Shown here one piece after another: positions 45,128 to 56,414 of a DNA stretch of 64,000 bases (its first letter is position 1; each line of letters begins with the position of its first letter). Under the pieces are notes generated by a model that worked only from the letters and a program-made list of their open reading frames with translations, did no database searches and was not told the origin of the DNA. The stretch is taken from NCBI RefSeq assembly GCF_000143415.4, contig NW_003314301.1, positions 209,427 through 273,426 on the forward strand. The letters are read 5' to 3'. Origin of the DNA: Selaginella moellendorffii (lineage: Eukaryota; Streptophyta; Lycopodiopsida; Selaginellales; Selaginellaceae). Made by a program: the position numbers and the translations under genes.

Positions 45128-46624
45128 TCAAGAGAAATCGCGATCTGGGAAGAGGAGCGGTGCGACGAGTGACCAGACGTAGAGTATGGCCGTGAGCCAC
45201 TGCGTGCAAATCCGGACCCAGACCGATGGCCATCCAACGTCGATGGTGTCTTTGCCTTCGGCGGAGTTTCCCCACCCGGTGAGCAGCATCGCCGAGTACA
45301 TGCTCGCCAGAGCGAAGATGAGGTGGAAGAACGAGTAGACGTAAGTCACGGGGCGCGGCTCGTCCTTCTTTCTCCTGTCCTCTATGTCGTCAGTCTCGTC
45401 GTCTTTGAGCAGAGGCCTCTGGCCTGCAAGTGACAGCTTTTGGGATCACAAAACGAGAAAAAGAAAAGGGAAAACAGACCTGCTCTGGGAGACGATGGTG
45501 GAGAGAGGAATGTGGTGGAAGAACCAGCTCGAACGGCGGAATAGACCACGGACAACAGCGTCGTAAGCATACCGAGAACTAGAGTTCCGGTGGAGACGAC
45601 GTTCTCGTGCTTGTGGAGTCCATTGCATTCGTAGTTGCGGGGCTCGCTAGAGAGGGCGCTGTAGCATATGTATGTGCAGTAGACGGCAATCACAGAAGCT
45701 GGCAATAGACTTCCATTCACCTGTGAGGGGAAGTACGAAAATGGTTAGCTTGATCAAAGAACAAAAAGCTTTTATGCTCACCTGAGGATGGAGGGAAATA
45801 ACCGCGAATGCTATGGCCAGGATGATCGTGGTGACAATGAAGAAAGTATTCAGCTGGCAGTCGTGACCACTGGGATTGAACCAGCGGAAGAGCAAACCCG
45901 AGAAGACGAAGCTGATGGTGTAGCAGAAGATCGAGATGAGCAGCAGCGCGATGTACCAGAATTGCTCATCTTTCGCGACCCAGGCTGCGTTCCAGTTGTG
46001 TGTAAAATCCAAAAGTATGATCACCTGGACGAGAAGGAAGACTCCGGATCCAAACCTCGAGATAGCTCCTGCGAAGAAAAATGAAAAGAGGTTTTTAGAG
46101 GAAAGAAACAAAGAGACAAACCAAAGAAAAAAGGGAAGAACTACTTACCGTAAGCATCGACAAGACCATTTGGCAAGAAGAACATGAGCACCATGACCGT
46201 GAGCCAAAGTATGAGCTTCGCCATCCAGCCACCGTGATGCCACGAATCACGTTGATCGCTCTGGTTCTTCACACCGATCATAACGATCGCGAAGGCCAAG
46301 AAAAAAAGGAAATTTCCAAGGCTGACACGAAGAACTGCCTGGGTACCAAACCATTCCTTGTTGGGTGTATGCGCGAACGAATTGATCCCTGTAGGGGAGC
46401 TAGGTTATCCACTAGAATTCTCGGGAAAACAATCACTTACATGGGATTTTCTCCAGAACCGGATACCCGAAATCGCGGAGGATCCACGCCAAGAGTAGCG
46501 ACAGCGTGAAGAGGCCGCAGTAGGCGATTCGCGCCGATCGCCTCGAAATCCCTCCGGCGACGCCCTTGCAAGCCTCGCAGAGGCACGATCCACAGCAAGA
46601 CGCCAGACAACCAGCTGCCCACAT
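45128..46624 (-). CDS. Serine incorporator (SERINC/TMS1) multipass membrane protein
   Basis: Five exons: 46624-46441, 46388-46149, 46068-45782, 45720-45480 and 45423-45128; 1248 nt, 415 residues. It begins MWAAGCLASCCGSCLCEACK, the Cys-rich SERINC start, then SRRSARIAYCGLFTLSLLLA. Other family signatures are PWINSFAHTPNKEWF, LLVQVIILLDFTHNWNAAWV, FNPSGHDCQLNTFFI, LPASVIAVYCTYICYSALSS, YECNGLH and GWPSVWVRICTQWLTA, ending LLFPDRDFS. About ten TM helices are expected. SERINCs act in endomembranes and the plasma membrane in lipid (phosphatidylserine, sphingolipid) handling. It is divergent from HOP2 with only 133 bases between start codons. Confidence 0.95.
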
Positions 46625-46757
46625 CGTCGCTCGCTTACCCTCTTTCCCAAGAACCCTAGAATGTGTCAAAACAAAACTTTCCGCCACGTGTCAGCCACGT
46701 GTATAGCTTTCAAATTACTACTTTTGCCGCCAAAAGTTTAGGGTTCTTGAGAGAACA
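46625..46757. promoter_or_regulatory. Short bidirectional promoter SERINC/HOP2
   Basis: Only 133 bases separate the two opposite ATGs, so both promoters and leaders must share this segment. It contains CCACGTGTCAGCCACGTGT, two CACGTG (G-box) cores at about 46684 and 46696. No clear TATA box was seen. Confidence 0.6.
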
Positions 46758-47716
46758 ATGCCGGCGACGAAAGGGGGCGATAGCGCAGAAGGTAAGATCG
46801 CTTCTCGCTGCTTCTAGATCTCGCCATTTCACTCTATCTTCTCTCGAACAGCTATCATCCTGAATTTCATCAACGAGGTAAGTTGCCACGATCGCGAGCA
46901 TACTGAAAACATTTGGGGCTTGATTCTTGCAGCAAAACAGGCCGCTCAACGTCCAAATCGTGGCGGACACGCTCCAGAAGCACGGGATCAAGAAGACCGC
47001 CGCGCAGAAGATCCTCGATTCTTTTGCCGAGAGTGGCAAGATCTCGTTCAAGGAGTATGGCAAGCAAAAGATTTATCTGGCAAAGCAGGACCAGTTCGAG
47101 ATCCCCAGCAAGGAGGAGCTCGAATCGATGAAGGCCGACATTGCCAAGCTGCAAGAAAGCCTTGCAGCCGAGAAGAAGATCGTCGCTGGCCTTGAAACAG
47201 GTATGGAGAAAAAAAAGGTTATGGCTCTCTTAGACTTTGGTTTTTTTCTCGCAGAGGTAAGATCTGCCGAGTCGAGCTTGACGCTCGATCAAATCAATGA
47301 CCGGATGAAGATGGTCTCGGACGAGGTATGATCGTTTTTCTTCTCGACGAAGCAAACTTGGTGACAACTTTCTCTGTGCTAGATTTCATCCATGGAGTCC
47401 AGAATCACCCAGCTACGAGCTGGGACGGTCCTCGTCACTGCCGAGGAACGCAACAAGGTGGAAGCCGACTACAACAAAAAGACCGGGCTATGGAGGAAAC
47501 GCAAGAGGATGTTCAAGGATCTCTGGGACATGATCACGGAATCGATGCCCAAGAACCAGAGCGAACTCAAGGTAAGATCAGTGACTTTCCAGACAGACCC
47601 CTCTCAATCTACGTCGCACAATGCAGGAAGAAGTCGGGATTGAGACTGACGATGATCTAGGAATCGACATCTCAAAGTACTGCTCCTACAAATTCAAGAA
47701 AGCCAAGCTCCGATGA
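46758..47716 (+). CDS. HOP2: Homologous-pairing protein 2 (meiotic recombination)
   Basis: Six exons: 46758-46791, 46852-46877, 46933-47200, 47255-47325, 47383-47571 and 47627-47716; 678 nt, 225 residues, the usual HOP2 length. The N-terminal winged helix reads NRPLNVQIVADTLQKHGIKK, then KILDSFAESGKISFKEYGKQ and KIYLAKQDQFE. A central leucine-zipper coiled coil follows (IAKLQESLAAEKKIVAGLET). The C-terminal part has KKTGLWRKRKRMFKDLWDMI, typical of the TBPIP domain. HOP2 works with MND1 to stimulate DMC1/RAD51 strand invasion in meiosis. The stop is 67 bases from the convergent AHA1 stop. Confidence 0.95.
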
Positions 47717-47783
47717 ACCAAGTAAGATATATGCTCTCATATTGCACCGAGTCAATCAGCAATGCTCTCAAATGGCGAAGAAC

Positions 47784-48976
47784 TCACAAGCCGTAGCCAA
47801 AAACGGCACGAATCTTGTGGAAAATCAGCTCCTTCCAGCCTCGACGAGTGGTCTCGTAGACAGTCGCATTTCCAAACCTTTGAAACAAAACCACTGTAAG
47901 CATCACACCATGGCACAAAAAAAAGGGCCTTTTTTCTTCGTCATACCTGTCTTCTTCCGGGACGTCTGTCTGTGTCAACTTAAGAACAGTGGTTCCAATC
48001 TCTGGCTCCTCGAATGTCATGCACACCTGATCATCAACATCAAGAGAAGAAAAGAAAGTAAGAACAAAACAAAGAACATGAAACTTAGAACAAAAGGAGA
48101 ACTTACAGTCGAGTAGTGACCATCGTTCCAGTTCGCAAATCTCCACTTTTGGACGATCAGCCTGTTCTCTTCCAGCTCCTGGTTCACCCCCGTCACCGCT
48201 CCATCGAAGATCGAAAACATGCCCCCCACTTCCTTGCTCACTTTGGCATTACTCTGCGTGAATCCCTTCCACCGGTTCTCGTCCAGCAACACCTCGTACA
48301 GATCCCGAGGCCGGCAGTGGAAGCGCTCAGTCATCGTGATGGTCTTGAATCCTTCCCTGGCTTTCGCCTTTGGTGGCTCCACCGGCTTGGCCGAAACTTT
48401 CTCGTCGAGAACAGGCTTGTTGGATCCCTTCCCTTTCACTTCCAGGTTCTTGCTTTGCATCTCCTCCTGAGCCGGGCCTCCATTCGCCATTTGCTTCACG
48501 TAACTCGCAATGCGCTCGAGAACCAAAGGCTTTCCTTTGGCCAGGAACGCTTCCTTCAATCTCTGCCCGAGCGATGTCTCGTCCATGACGCTAACTTTCA
48601 CTTCCGGATCTTCGTCGGCATTCTCGTCAGCGATATACGGCAGCTCCACCTTTCCCTGGACCGTTGCTAGACTATTCCCGCTACCATCCTTGGCCTCTCC
48701 CTCCCAGTTCATCACAGCACTGATCTCATACCCGGGGATGATCTTTCCTTTGCGGATGTTCACGTAGGCCTCGCCCTTGACGCTCTCCACCTTGGAGATC
48801 TTGATCCACAGGCCTCCCTCGCCGGATAGAACCACCAGACCCTCGAAGAGAGCGTCGAATCGCTTGCACGTCCAGTCGTAGCAATCCTTCTCGGCCCAGT
48901 GCCAATTGTGGACATTGGCGCCGTCTTGCCTCTCCTCCACGATCCATCGCTTGTCGCCCTCGCCAAACTTGGCCAT
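47784..48976 (-). CDS. Activator of HSP90 ATPase (AHA1)
   Basis: Three exons: 48976-48107, 48026-47947 and 47877-47784; 1044 nt, 347 residues, as expected for AHA1. The N-terminal domain starts with the HSP90-activating motif NVHNWHWAEKDC and has GGLWIKISKVESVKGEAYVN. A Lys/Pro linker leads to the C-terminal SRPBCC-type domain: KTITMTERFHCRPRDLYEVL, GGMFSIFDGAVTGVNQELEE, KWRFANWNDGHYSTVCMTFE. It ends with GWKELIFHKIRAVFGYGL. AHA1 binds the HSP90 middle domain and speeds ATP hydrolysis. It is cytosolic. Confidence 0.95.
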
Positions 48977-49264
48977 GGAATCAAATCCTCGAGAACGGAG
49001 GAGATGCGAAGAACTGGCAGAGATTCGATTGCGGGAGAATCAGCTAGAAGATTGCGATCGAAGAAGAACACTCACCTCCCGCGTCTCGGACGCTCGCTAA
49101 ATGGAGCCCTAAAATAAACCTCGCAAGGAAACTTCTAGAGTGCGAATCCAACGGCGGAGATTAAATCAGATCGTAACTGCTGGTACGAAGTTCGATTCCC
49201 ATCCGCAACGAAATAAAGTAAAGAACAATGCCGCGAATATTCGATATTTAAATGGAAGTAGTTT

Positions 49265-50804
49265 CTATCCCAGCCATTGCTCGGCGCTGCGATCGCCGCC
49301 GCCGCCCACGGCTTTGCGAATGCTGATTTTCTCGTGCGAGTAGAGCTCGCGGTACTTCTCGAATGATGTCTCGTCCAGTTTGCCGCTGGAGCCCTTGCCT
49401 TGCTTGCGCTTCACTTGCTGCTCCCTGACGGACACGCAGAGCTTGACGATTCTCTCGCGCTGGGATTGATCGAATCGGTTTGTGTTGTCGAACGCGTGCT
49501 TCGCAGCGATGTCTACGATCGTTTGAGCCCTGTTGGAACGAGAAAACCATGAGAGAACTAGACAGAACGAATGGCAAAACGAGTGGAGCTACTACTTACC
49601 ATGCCTGCTTGTAGCGTTTCGCAGCTATTGTCAAGCACTCGATCAAGGCTTCTCTCCTGTCCCTTTGCAAGTTTTTGCCTCCGGTGGTCTCGTTTTTAGC
49701 TTTCTTCTTGCACTTGTCTTCCTTGTTTGGCAAAAGAGCGTCCAAGCCAAACGGATCCACCTCTTCGGCATCAGCAGTAGATTCTGGATTTGACTCCACG
49801 GCATCTTCTGCCACTGCCTCGGGTAGAGCAGTGATGAGTTGCTTCAGTCGTCCAGCAGCCCTGGAAAACTGCAAGAAGAAACTCCTGTTAGTTCGTCAAA
49901 GGAACGGTTGAAATAATTTCACCTCAGCCGTGATGCATAAAACACAACGCTAGAATCTGGCAAACACGCTAACAAAAGACTTAGTATGCAAGGCGGACCT
50001 CAAAAAACTCACCACGAACGTGTCATCGGTGTAAAAGTCATTCCCGAGTTGTGCCCAAAGAGCCCACACTTCGATTTGTTCTTGCTGTGAAGGAGTATAG
50101 GACTGCAAGAACGATTTTGTCAGTTCCAAAGGAAAAAAGTAACTTAGAGTTGCTACTTACATTGAGTTTGTCTTGCACAGCCGAAAAGAGCTGCTGGTAA
50201 TCCGCTCGAACAGCTGCTGCGTTGGCCTTAGTCGGAGGACTCATGGCGACTTCAAGCATCTCAAAGAATAACGTCGATGTTTCGTCGTCACCCACGCTTC
50301 CAGCATCAAGCAGCTGCAAAGCGAGCTTGCAAGCCTTGGAGAACTTTGACGGATTCCCGATGTGAGTTTTGATCTTGTGCAAAGCTTCGATCACTTTCTC
50401 CTTGCTGGTTTCAGTCGTGGTCTTGAAACGGACCTGTTTAGCACCTGAAAAGAAGAAACACACCTTTTAGAACACTGATCGAAAATACAAACTCACACAA
50501 GCACAACAAAAAAAAAAAGAGAGAAGAGAGATAAAACTGCGATAGGAAACACTGAAAAAAAATGTAAGCGAAGAAAAAATTCATGGAATATAGAACACAC
50601 AATCTATGCCAAGAGGAAAAACGTTCTACCTTCAGCCGGATCTTGAGGAGCAGGGCGCTTGATCGCAGGCTTGGCCGGCTCGACCGATTTGAGACTTCTG
50701 GGAGCACTCACCGGTGGTGGCGGCGACACCGATTTGGCTGGTGCTGGAGCTGAGGGAGGAGGCAGTCCTTCGAAGAGACCTCCGCCATCGCCATTGCCCG
50801 CCAT
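49265..50804 (-). CDS. Conserved plant protein, unknown function
   Basis: Five exons: 50804-50630, 50444-50161, 50102-50013, 49868-49600 and 49529-49265; 1083 nt, 360 residues. The N-terminus is Pro/Ala-rich and disordered (PPPSAPAPAKSVSPPPPVSA). A helical region follows (VIEALHKIKTHIGNPSKFSK, ACKLALQLLDAG), then VWALWAQLGNDFYTDDTFV. The acidic part, rich in Asp/Glu (EEVDPFGLDALLPN), leads to a basic helix (DRREALIECLTIAAKRYKQA). The C-terminus holds the phrases REQQVKRKQGKGSSGKLDE and EKISIRKAVGGGGDRSAEQW. I recall similar C-terminal phrases in other plant proteins but no function. No TM segments or signal peptide. It begins 17 bases after the CEP104 stop on the same strand. Confidence 0.8.
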
Positions 50805-50821
50805 CGCCTCTCCAGAAAGCC

Positions 50822-53800
50822 CTAAAATTTCGCCCTTGGCTTCTCTCTCGGTTTATTTATAGTGAGGTTCGAATCGCATTGCCGCCTTGCTGCTGCTCGC
50901 TTTGCCACTTCGCTGTGAAAGACTTTAGGAAAGAGAAAGAAAGAAGAAGAAGAAGAATCGCTGGAAACCTGGGTGAAATCACTTCCTGCTGCGTCGATCC
51001 AGGAACTACTCGATGAAGAAGAAGATTGCGAAACCTCCAATCGATCAGCATACCTGTTTCGTGCCTGGAGAAAAAATCCAGGCGTCGAAGTTAGTGAGCA
51101 AAGTTCCAGAAAAATCTCGCTAAATTCTTACCGCTTCCGGTTGCGGGCATGACTGCCTCTCAAAACCATCGACGATAGTTTTTCCTTTCCGGAAAGTCTT
51201 CAAAAGCAAGACACAAAACAAAGTTTAGAGATTGGAAGCTTTTTTCTTTCTACGTTTTGGGCGAAGAACCTGGGATGAGGAGCTCATAAGCAAGTTGGTA
51301 TTTGGACTGGGCTCTGAAGATCTGAAGCCTTTTCCCTGCTTTGGATTCTCGGTCGCAGCTTTCAAAGGAGAAACTTTGGACATGGAACACGAAGCACTTA
51401 GTTCTTCCCCGGTTTTCTCAAACAGTCCAACAATGACCTGTAACAAACGAAAACTTTAACGAGAGAAGAGAACCAAAGCAGAAGAACTACCTCACGAATC
51501 ACAGGCTTGACTCCTTTCAAGAACTTCTCCACTCCAAGACCGATGATCTTGTAGACTTCTGTGGTCACTTTCATGGCGGCACTGCGAACTTCACCGTTTG
51601 GATAGTTAAAACAGTGGACCACGAAATGCATCAGAGGTTCTGTCGCAAATCCGGGAGATCCACTCCGACCCTGCGGTTGCAAACCAAATTTTGGTATTCC
51701 CACCAGGAGCCATTGCAAGCGTCCCAAGATTGGTTTCCACAGTGCCTAGAAAGAGAAACAAAAGTCATGTAAGAAATCAAAGAGAGATTCTGGAATGCTT
51801 ACCAGAGTTTTTGGAACTTTGAGCATCAGAGGAGCGATCACGTTGAGTCCGGCTTCTTTTACCATCGCAAAGAACATCAAAGTATCACCGGCAGCTTCTT
51901 TCGTTCTTGCATTGGAATCGCCAAGTTTATCTCGAAGAATCGATGCAATGTCGCCCAAACAGGAGTGAAGCTCTCTGCTTTGAACTTCGGCTGCATATCT
52001 CGTAACATACGCACGCAACACCTGTTGTTTGAAAGCAAGAAAGGAGAAGAGATTGTGATGAAACATCTAGTGAGAAAACCAACCTGAATGGAGCTGAAGA
52101 AAACATTCGAGACTCGATCGTTCAAGCCTCGAGTTACAACTTTGTGGATGGCTCTGCAGCAAATCGATATACTCAGATTATGATTTTCTTTCTGTCTCGC
52201 TCGAAAGAATTTCTACCTGAAAGACGTGACTGTGTCAGACATATGAGATTTGGACTCGAGCTCTTTTTCCAAGACTTGGAGTGATTTGTCACGAAGCTGC
52301 CAATGCTTGCTGAGAAGACATTCCAGATGATAGCGATCCATCACGGTCAAGACGTCCGAAAACTCCTTCACCACCGTTTCTGGCAGAGGCTCCGGAGTCA
52401 AAACCTCGTCGCTGTTGCTGCTTTGATCATCTTGAGAGGTTCTCATCTCAGTTACCACTGAAAACAAAACTTGTAACTTTCTGCTCTCACTAAACAGAAA
52501 ATATGCTTACCTGTGTCTTCGTGCAAAGCCTGCCTGTAAGTTGGCCTGTCTTCTTGTTGCACAGATACGGGCTCTGGAGCTAAAGTTCCAGACGTTTGTT
52601 CTACGGTTTGCTGAATATCATTGTCGTCTATGCCATGGATGGGTAGTTCTTCCTTGTACTCGTCTTCCGAAACTTGCTCAGACGTCTGAGTCGAGCTATC
52701 ACGGCTTTCTCTATGAGCCACACCATTGAAATCGTTTTGCTGGAAACGGTTATGCGTTGTAAGCAAAACGAAGAATAAGACCAAGAAGAAATCACCGTGT
52801 TCTTTGCAGAGCAAGGAATCACATTTGACAAATCTCCCATGTCGCTTGTTTCGTCTTCAGAATTCTCCGAGTTTAATTGACGCAGCTTTTCTATCTCCAA
52901 CTGCAAAGCAGCGAGTCGAGTGTCGGTCTTACTAGCAGAAAGATTGTTATTACCTTGCAGTATTTGGCCTGATCATAGTCCTCTTCTTCCACAGCCAACT
53001 TCTTCTTTCGTTCCAGCTCTTTAATTTTTTGTCCCAACGTTTTGAGCTTTTCAATCAGCAGCTATACAAAAAAAGAAGAGAGTTAGTCAACCATACAGAA
53101 ATTCAATAAGTATGTGCCTTAAGTCTCTTAGCTTCGTCGTAATCTTCCTCTTCCACGGCCTGCTGTTTCTCCTGCTGCAGCTGAAGCAGAAAGCTAGCTA
53201 TGCCATCAAGTCAAATACTTAAAATGAAGCACAGGATCAACATACCCTCTGGATTCTTTGCCCCGTAATGCAATCAACGTTGGCACTCTCGCTGACACCG
53301 CCTCTTGGTTTCGTTTTCTTCTCCAAAATCTTCTGTCTGGAACAAAAATCCGAGACAAGAGATTTTCAAATCATACAGCTTTGTGAACAAGTCCGAAAAA
53401 AAAAAACAAAAAACCTTGGACTTTCAGAGGGTATTGTGTGTCGCAATTGATGCATTATTATTTGTTCTTCACTCAAAGGATCGCCAGTTACCACCAGTGC
53501 AACTATGCCAACCTTTGCAGAAGAAAACGGAATACATAAAGAGTAGTAATAAATGGAACAAAGGGGGTGAGAAGAACATATACCTGGTTGTAAACATTTA
53601 GCTTGTTCGAGTAGCAATTGTGCAGTACAAGCCGCAGCGAGGAGGCCGGCGCGTTGATCTGGATGCTTTTCAATTCACGAGCCTGAAAACCAGTTCGTTC
53701 GTTTGGATCCAGCGATAGATGACTGATATGAAATCACCAAATCACTCGAGAGTAAGATCATTCGTTGATTACTTTTGTTACTGCTAGCATACCCGAGTCT

Positions 53801-54341
53801 TTTCATCTGCTTGCTACTCATCTGCTCGTTAGCCAGAACACTAGCGAAAATTTCCACCTTGGAGGAAATCTGATAACAAAACAAATCAGAGCGCTGATCA
53901 TAGCTCAAGAGAAAAAAAAAAAAAAAAACTAAAGAGACACCAACCTTATATTCATGGCAAAGTAGCTGCATTGTGAAAACATGAGATGGCCACTGCAGCT
54001 CAATCACCAGTTCTTGAGGGTATTCGCAAAACCTGAGTGAATGGAATCAAGTCTTCAAGAGAATAATTTTTTCTTTTGCTCAAACTCACCTTTGCGCTTG
54101 CCATCCTCGACCAGATGCCCCTTTGCTCAGCTCATTCGCAGGAAAATCATCGTCCTGGAGCCAAGAAAATCAGAAAGACGAGACAATCCTCAGGAAAAAA
54201 ACAGACTACCTGTCCAGAGCAAGAGACGACGCTGAAGGGCAATCGCCTCTCGTCCTCAAATGGATCGTCCATTTTGAGGGCATCTTTCACCTTCTCGTGG
54301 AGCACATCCTCCACGCTGTTGATGAGACAAATGCGAACCAT
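50822..54341 (-). CDS. CEP104: CEP104/FAP256-like cilium-tip protein
   Basis: About 18 exons. After an N-terminal extension of about 33 residues from the ATG at 54341, the jelly-roll domain reads LPFSVVSCSGQDDDFPANEL, QRFCEYPQELVIELQWP, LLCHEYKISSKVEIFAS, ARELKSIQINAPASSLRLVL and VGIVALVVTGDPLSEE. This is the CEP104 pattern. Two coiled-coil exons follow (QAVEEEDYDEAKRLK and LAVEEEDYDQAKYCKLEIEK), then an acidic linker. The TOG domain comes next (SHMSDTVTSFRAIHKVVTRG, LRAYVTRYAAEVQSRELHSC, EAAGDTLMFFAMVKEAGLNV). The zinc fingers of animal CEP104 were not found; the C-terminus is Ser-rich and its exact exon ends are uncertain. CEP104 binds tubulin at growing ciliary tips. Confidence 0.87.
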
Positions 54342-55021
54342 AGCCGCTCCAACTAGCCCTAGAATAAGTTCCAACAACAGTACGTAGTAAAATATACCAA
54401 GAATATGATTGTTCTTAGAATTTAATTTTTATTATGATGTAGCAAGAAATTATGAAAATCAAGCGATCTACACAGAAAGTTTTGAAAAGAATCACTTACT
54501 TTTTTTATTTGCTAACAAAAAAATCAATTTCACCAAACTAGATTACCGTCATTATTTGCTACATGAGAATCCAAACCAATAGATGCCCAGTGCAATTTCT
54601 TATCATGGCCTCTACACCAACCTCCTAGATTTACAAATTTACCTCCCCATGGAACCTTAACAGTGATAATCCTCATATCATAACAAGAAGAAGTGTAACC
54701 ATTCAAGAAAGGCATCGTCGTTGCCAATATAGATATTTAGATTTATGGAAGTTTTCTTTGGCCATCCTTTGCTCCACTCGCCCCAAAACGTTCATATTTA
54801 GCCACAGCCAGCCTGCTTATATTATAAAATATAGAGTTGTATTACTTAAATTTCTCAAATACACACACACCTTCGAATGTGGTAAAATTAAAAGCCACAT
54901 AACTTGCAGATCACGGGAGTAATTTATATTTATATTACTAATAAACAAACAAAACATAACAATGTTATTTACATAAAGTTCGTGGATAGATAAAATAAAA
55001 TAAAATTCTGACGAGAAATCC
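54342..55021. other. Divergent region between CEP104 and strictosidine-synthase-like genes
   Basis: AT-rich from about 54380, without a supportable gene. Confidence 0.5.
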
Positions 55022-56317
55022 ATGGCCGCAGCTTTAGCAACTGTAGCTATGGTAGCGCTTTCGATCGCCGTGGCTGCTCTCTACTCGAGAATTCTCTCGA
55101 CTTCACGCCTTGCTGATCCACTCCCACTGAATTTTCCTCGTCCGCCATCAATCCACGATTTTCCAGAGGCCAGGGACGAGATGGAGCGAATGGAACGCAT
55201 CGGAGAAGGCTTGATTCCAGGAGCCGAGGACTTTGCTGTCGACCAAGATGAAAGATACCTCTACGCAGCTTGCAGCGATGGCTGGATTCGTCAGATTGAT
55301 CTGGTCGATCACAGCGTCAAGAACTGGAGCTACGTCGGAGGAAGGCCGCTTGGAATTGCTGCTGGTTTGTCCAAGGATGAAATGCTCGTCTGCGAGCCAC
55401 AGATGGTAAGCAAAACTTTGAAAGAGTCTAAAAGAAACTTTGCATACCTTTTGTTGAGAAGGGACTGCTCAGTGTCACCGAGAATGGAGTCCGAGTTCTT
55501 TCCGGCCAAGCAGACGGCCTCAGCTACAAGTCCGTTAAGTTGCTTTCGCTACCACTGATCGATCTTCTTCTGTTTTGTTCTTCAAGGTTGGCCGACGGAC
55601 TGGATGTTGCTCGAGACGGGACCGTCTACTTCACGGATGCAAGCACCAGCTATGGCTTGCACGACTTTGATCTCGACTTGCTCGAAGGCCGTCCATATGG
55701 TCGACTCTTGGAATACCGTCCTCGCACGAACCAGACCACGGTGCTGCTGAGAAGCTTGTTCTTCCCCAATGGAGTCGCTCTCTCCGAAAACGAAGACTTC
55801 CTCGTCTTCTGTGAGACTTCCCAGTAAGTCTGGTCCTCCGCCTGTTTATCCTTCATTTCGTCTTCTGTTGTTTTCCCAGAGCAAGATTGCAGCGGTACTG
55901 GCTTCGAGGAGATAAAGCTGGAACAGCTGAAGTTTACGTTGACAATCTTCCGGGACTTCCTGATAATGTGCACCGTTTTGGAAACCATTTCTGGATAGCT
56001 CTTCTTGGAGTAAGTCTTACTGTTTTGAAGATGCGTTAACAAAGCTTTTACAGGGACGCTCTTTCTTGTGGGAACAAGCCCTGAAATTTCCACTTGTCAA
56101 ACACATTCTTGGAAGCCAGAGGTTGCTACTACATTACCTGCACACTTCTTATTCCAGAGTATTGACTGTCGACGAAGACGGCAAGCCTTTGGACATGTAT
56201 GAGTCGCTCCAGAGCGAGTCCATAGGATTCATGACCACAGGAATGCGCGTTGGAAACTTTCTCTACCTCGGCAGCCTTTCAGCGAACTACATAGGCAGAA
56301 TTCCCGTCCAAGAATAA
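55022..56317 (+). CDS. Strictosidine synthase-like beta-propeller protein
   Basis: Five exons: 55022-55405, 55462-55529, 55587-55823, 55880-56009 and 56054-56317; 1083 nt, 360 residues. It has an N-terminal signal anchor (TVAMVALSIAVAALYSRIL). The six-bladed propeller phrases follow: GAEDFAVDQDERYLYAACSD, GWIRQIDL, GRPLGIAAGL, LADGLDVARDGTVYFTDAST, GRLLEYRP, FFPNGVALSENEDFLVFCET and LPGLPDNVHRFGNHFWIALL. It ends NFLYLGSLSANYIGRIPVQE. The family also includes animal APMAP. Most plant members are not true strictosidine synthases: the catalytic Glu of the alkaloid enzyme is generally absent, and I cannot see it here. Probably an endomembrane lactonase or hydrolase-like protein. Confidence 0.9.
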
Positions 56318-56414
56318 GACGTCCTCAAGCTACAACAAAAGACATGGAAAGTATTAAGAACGGAACATGGAAAATTGAAAACTATTCCTTACGTGCTCGG
56401 CATTTGTCGGGAGC

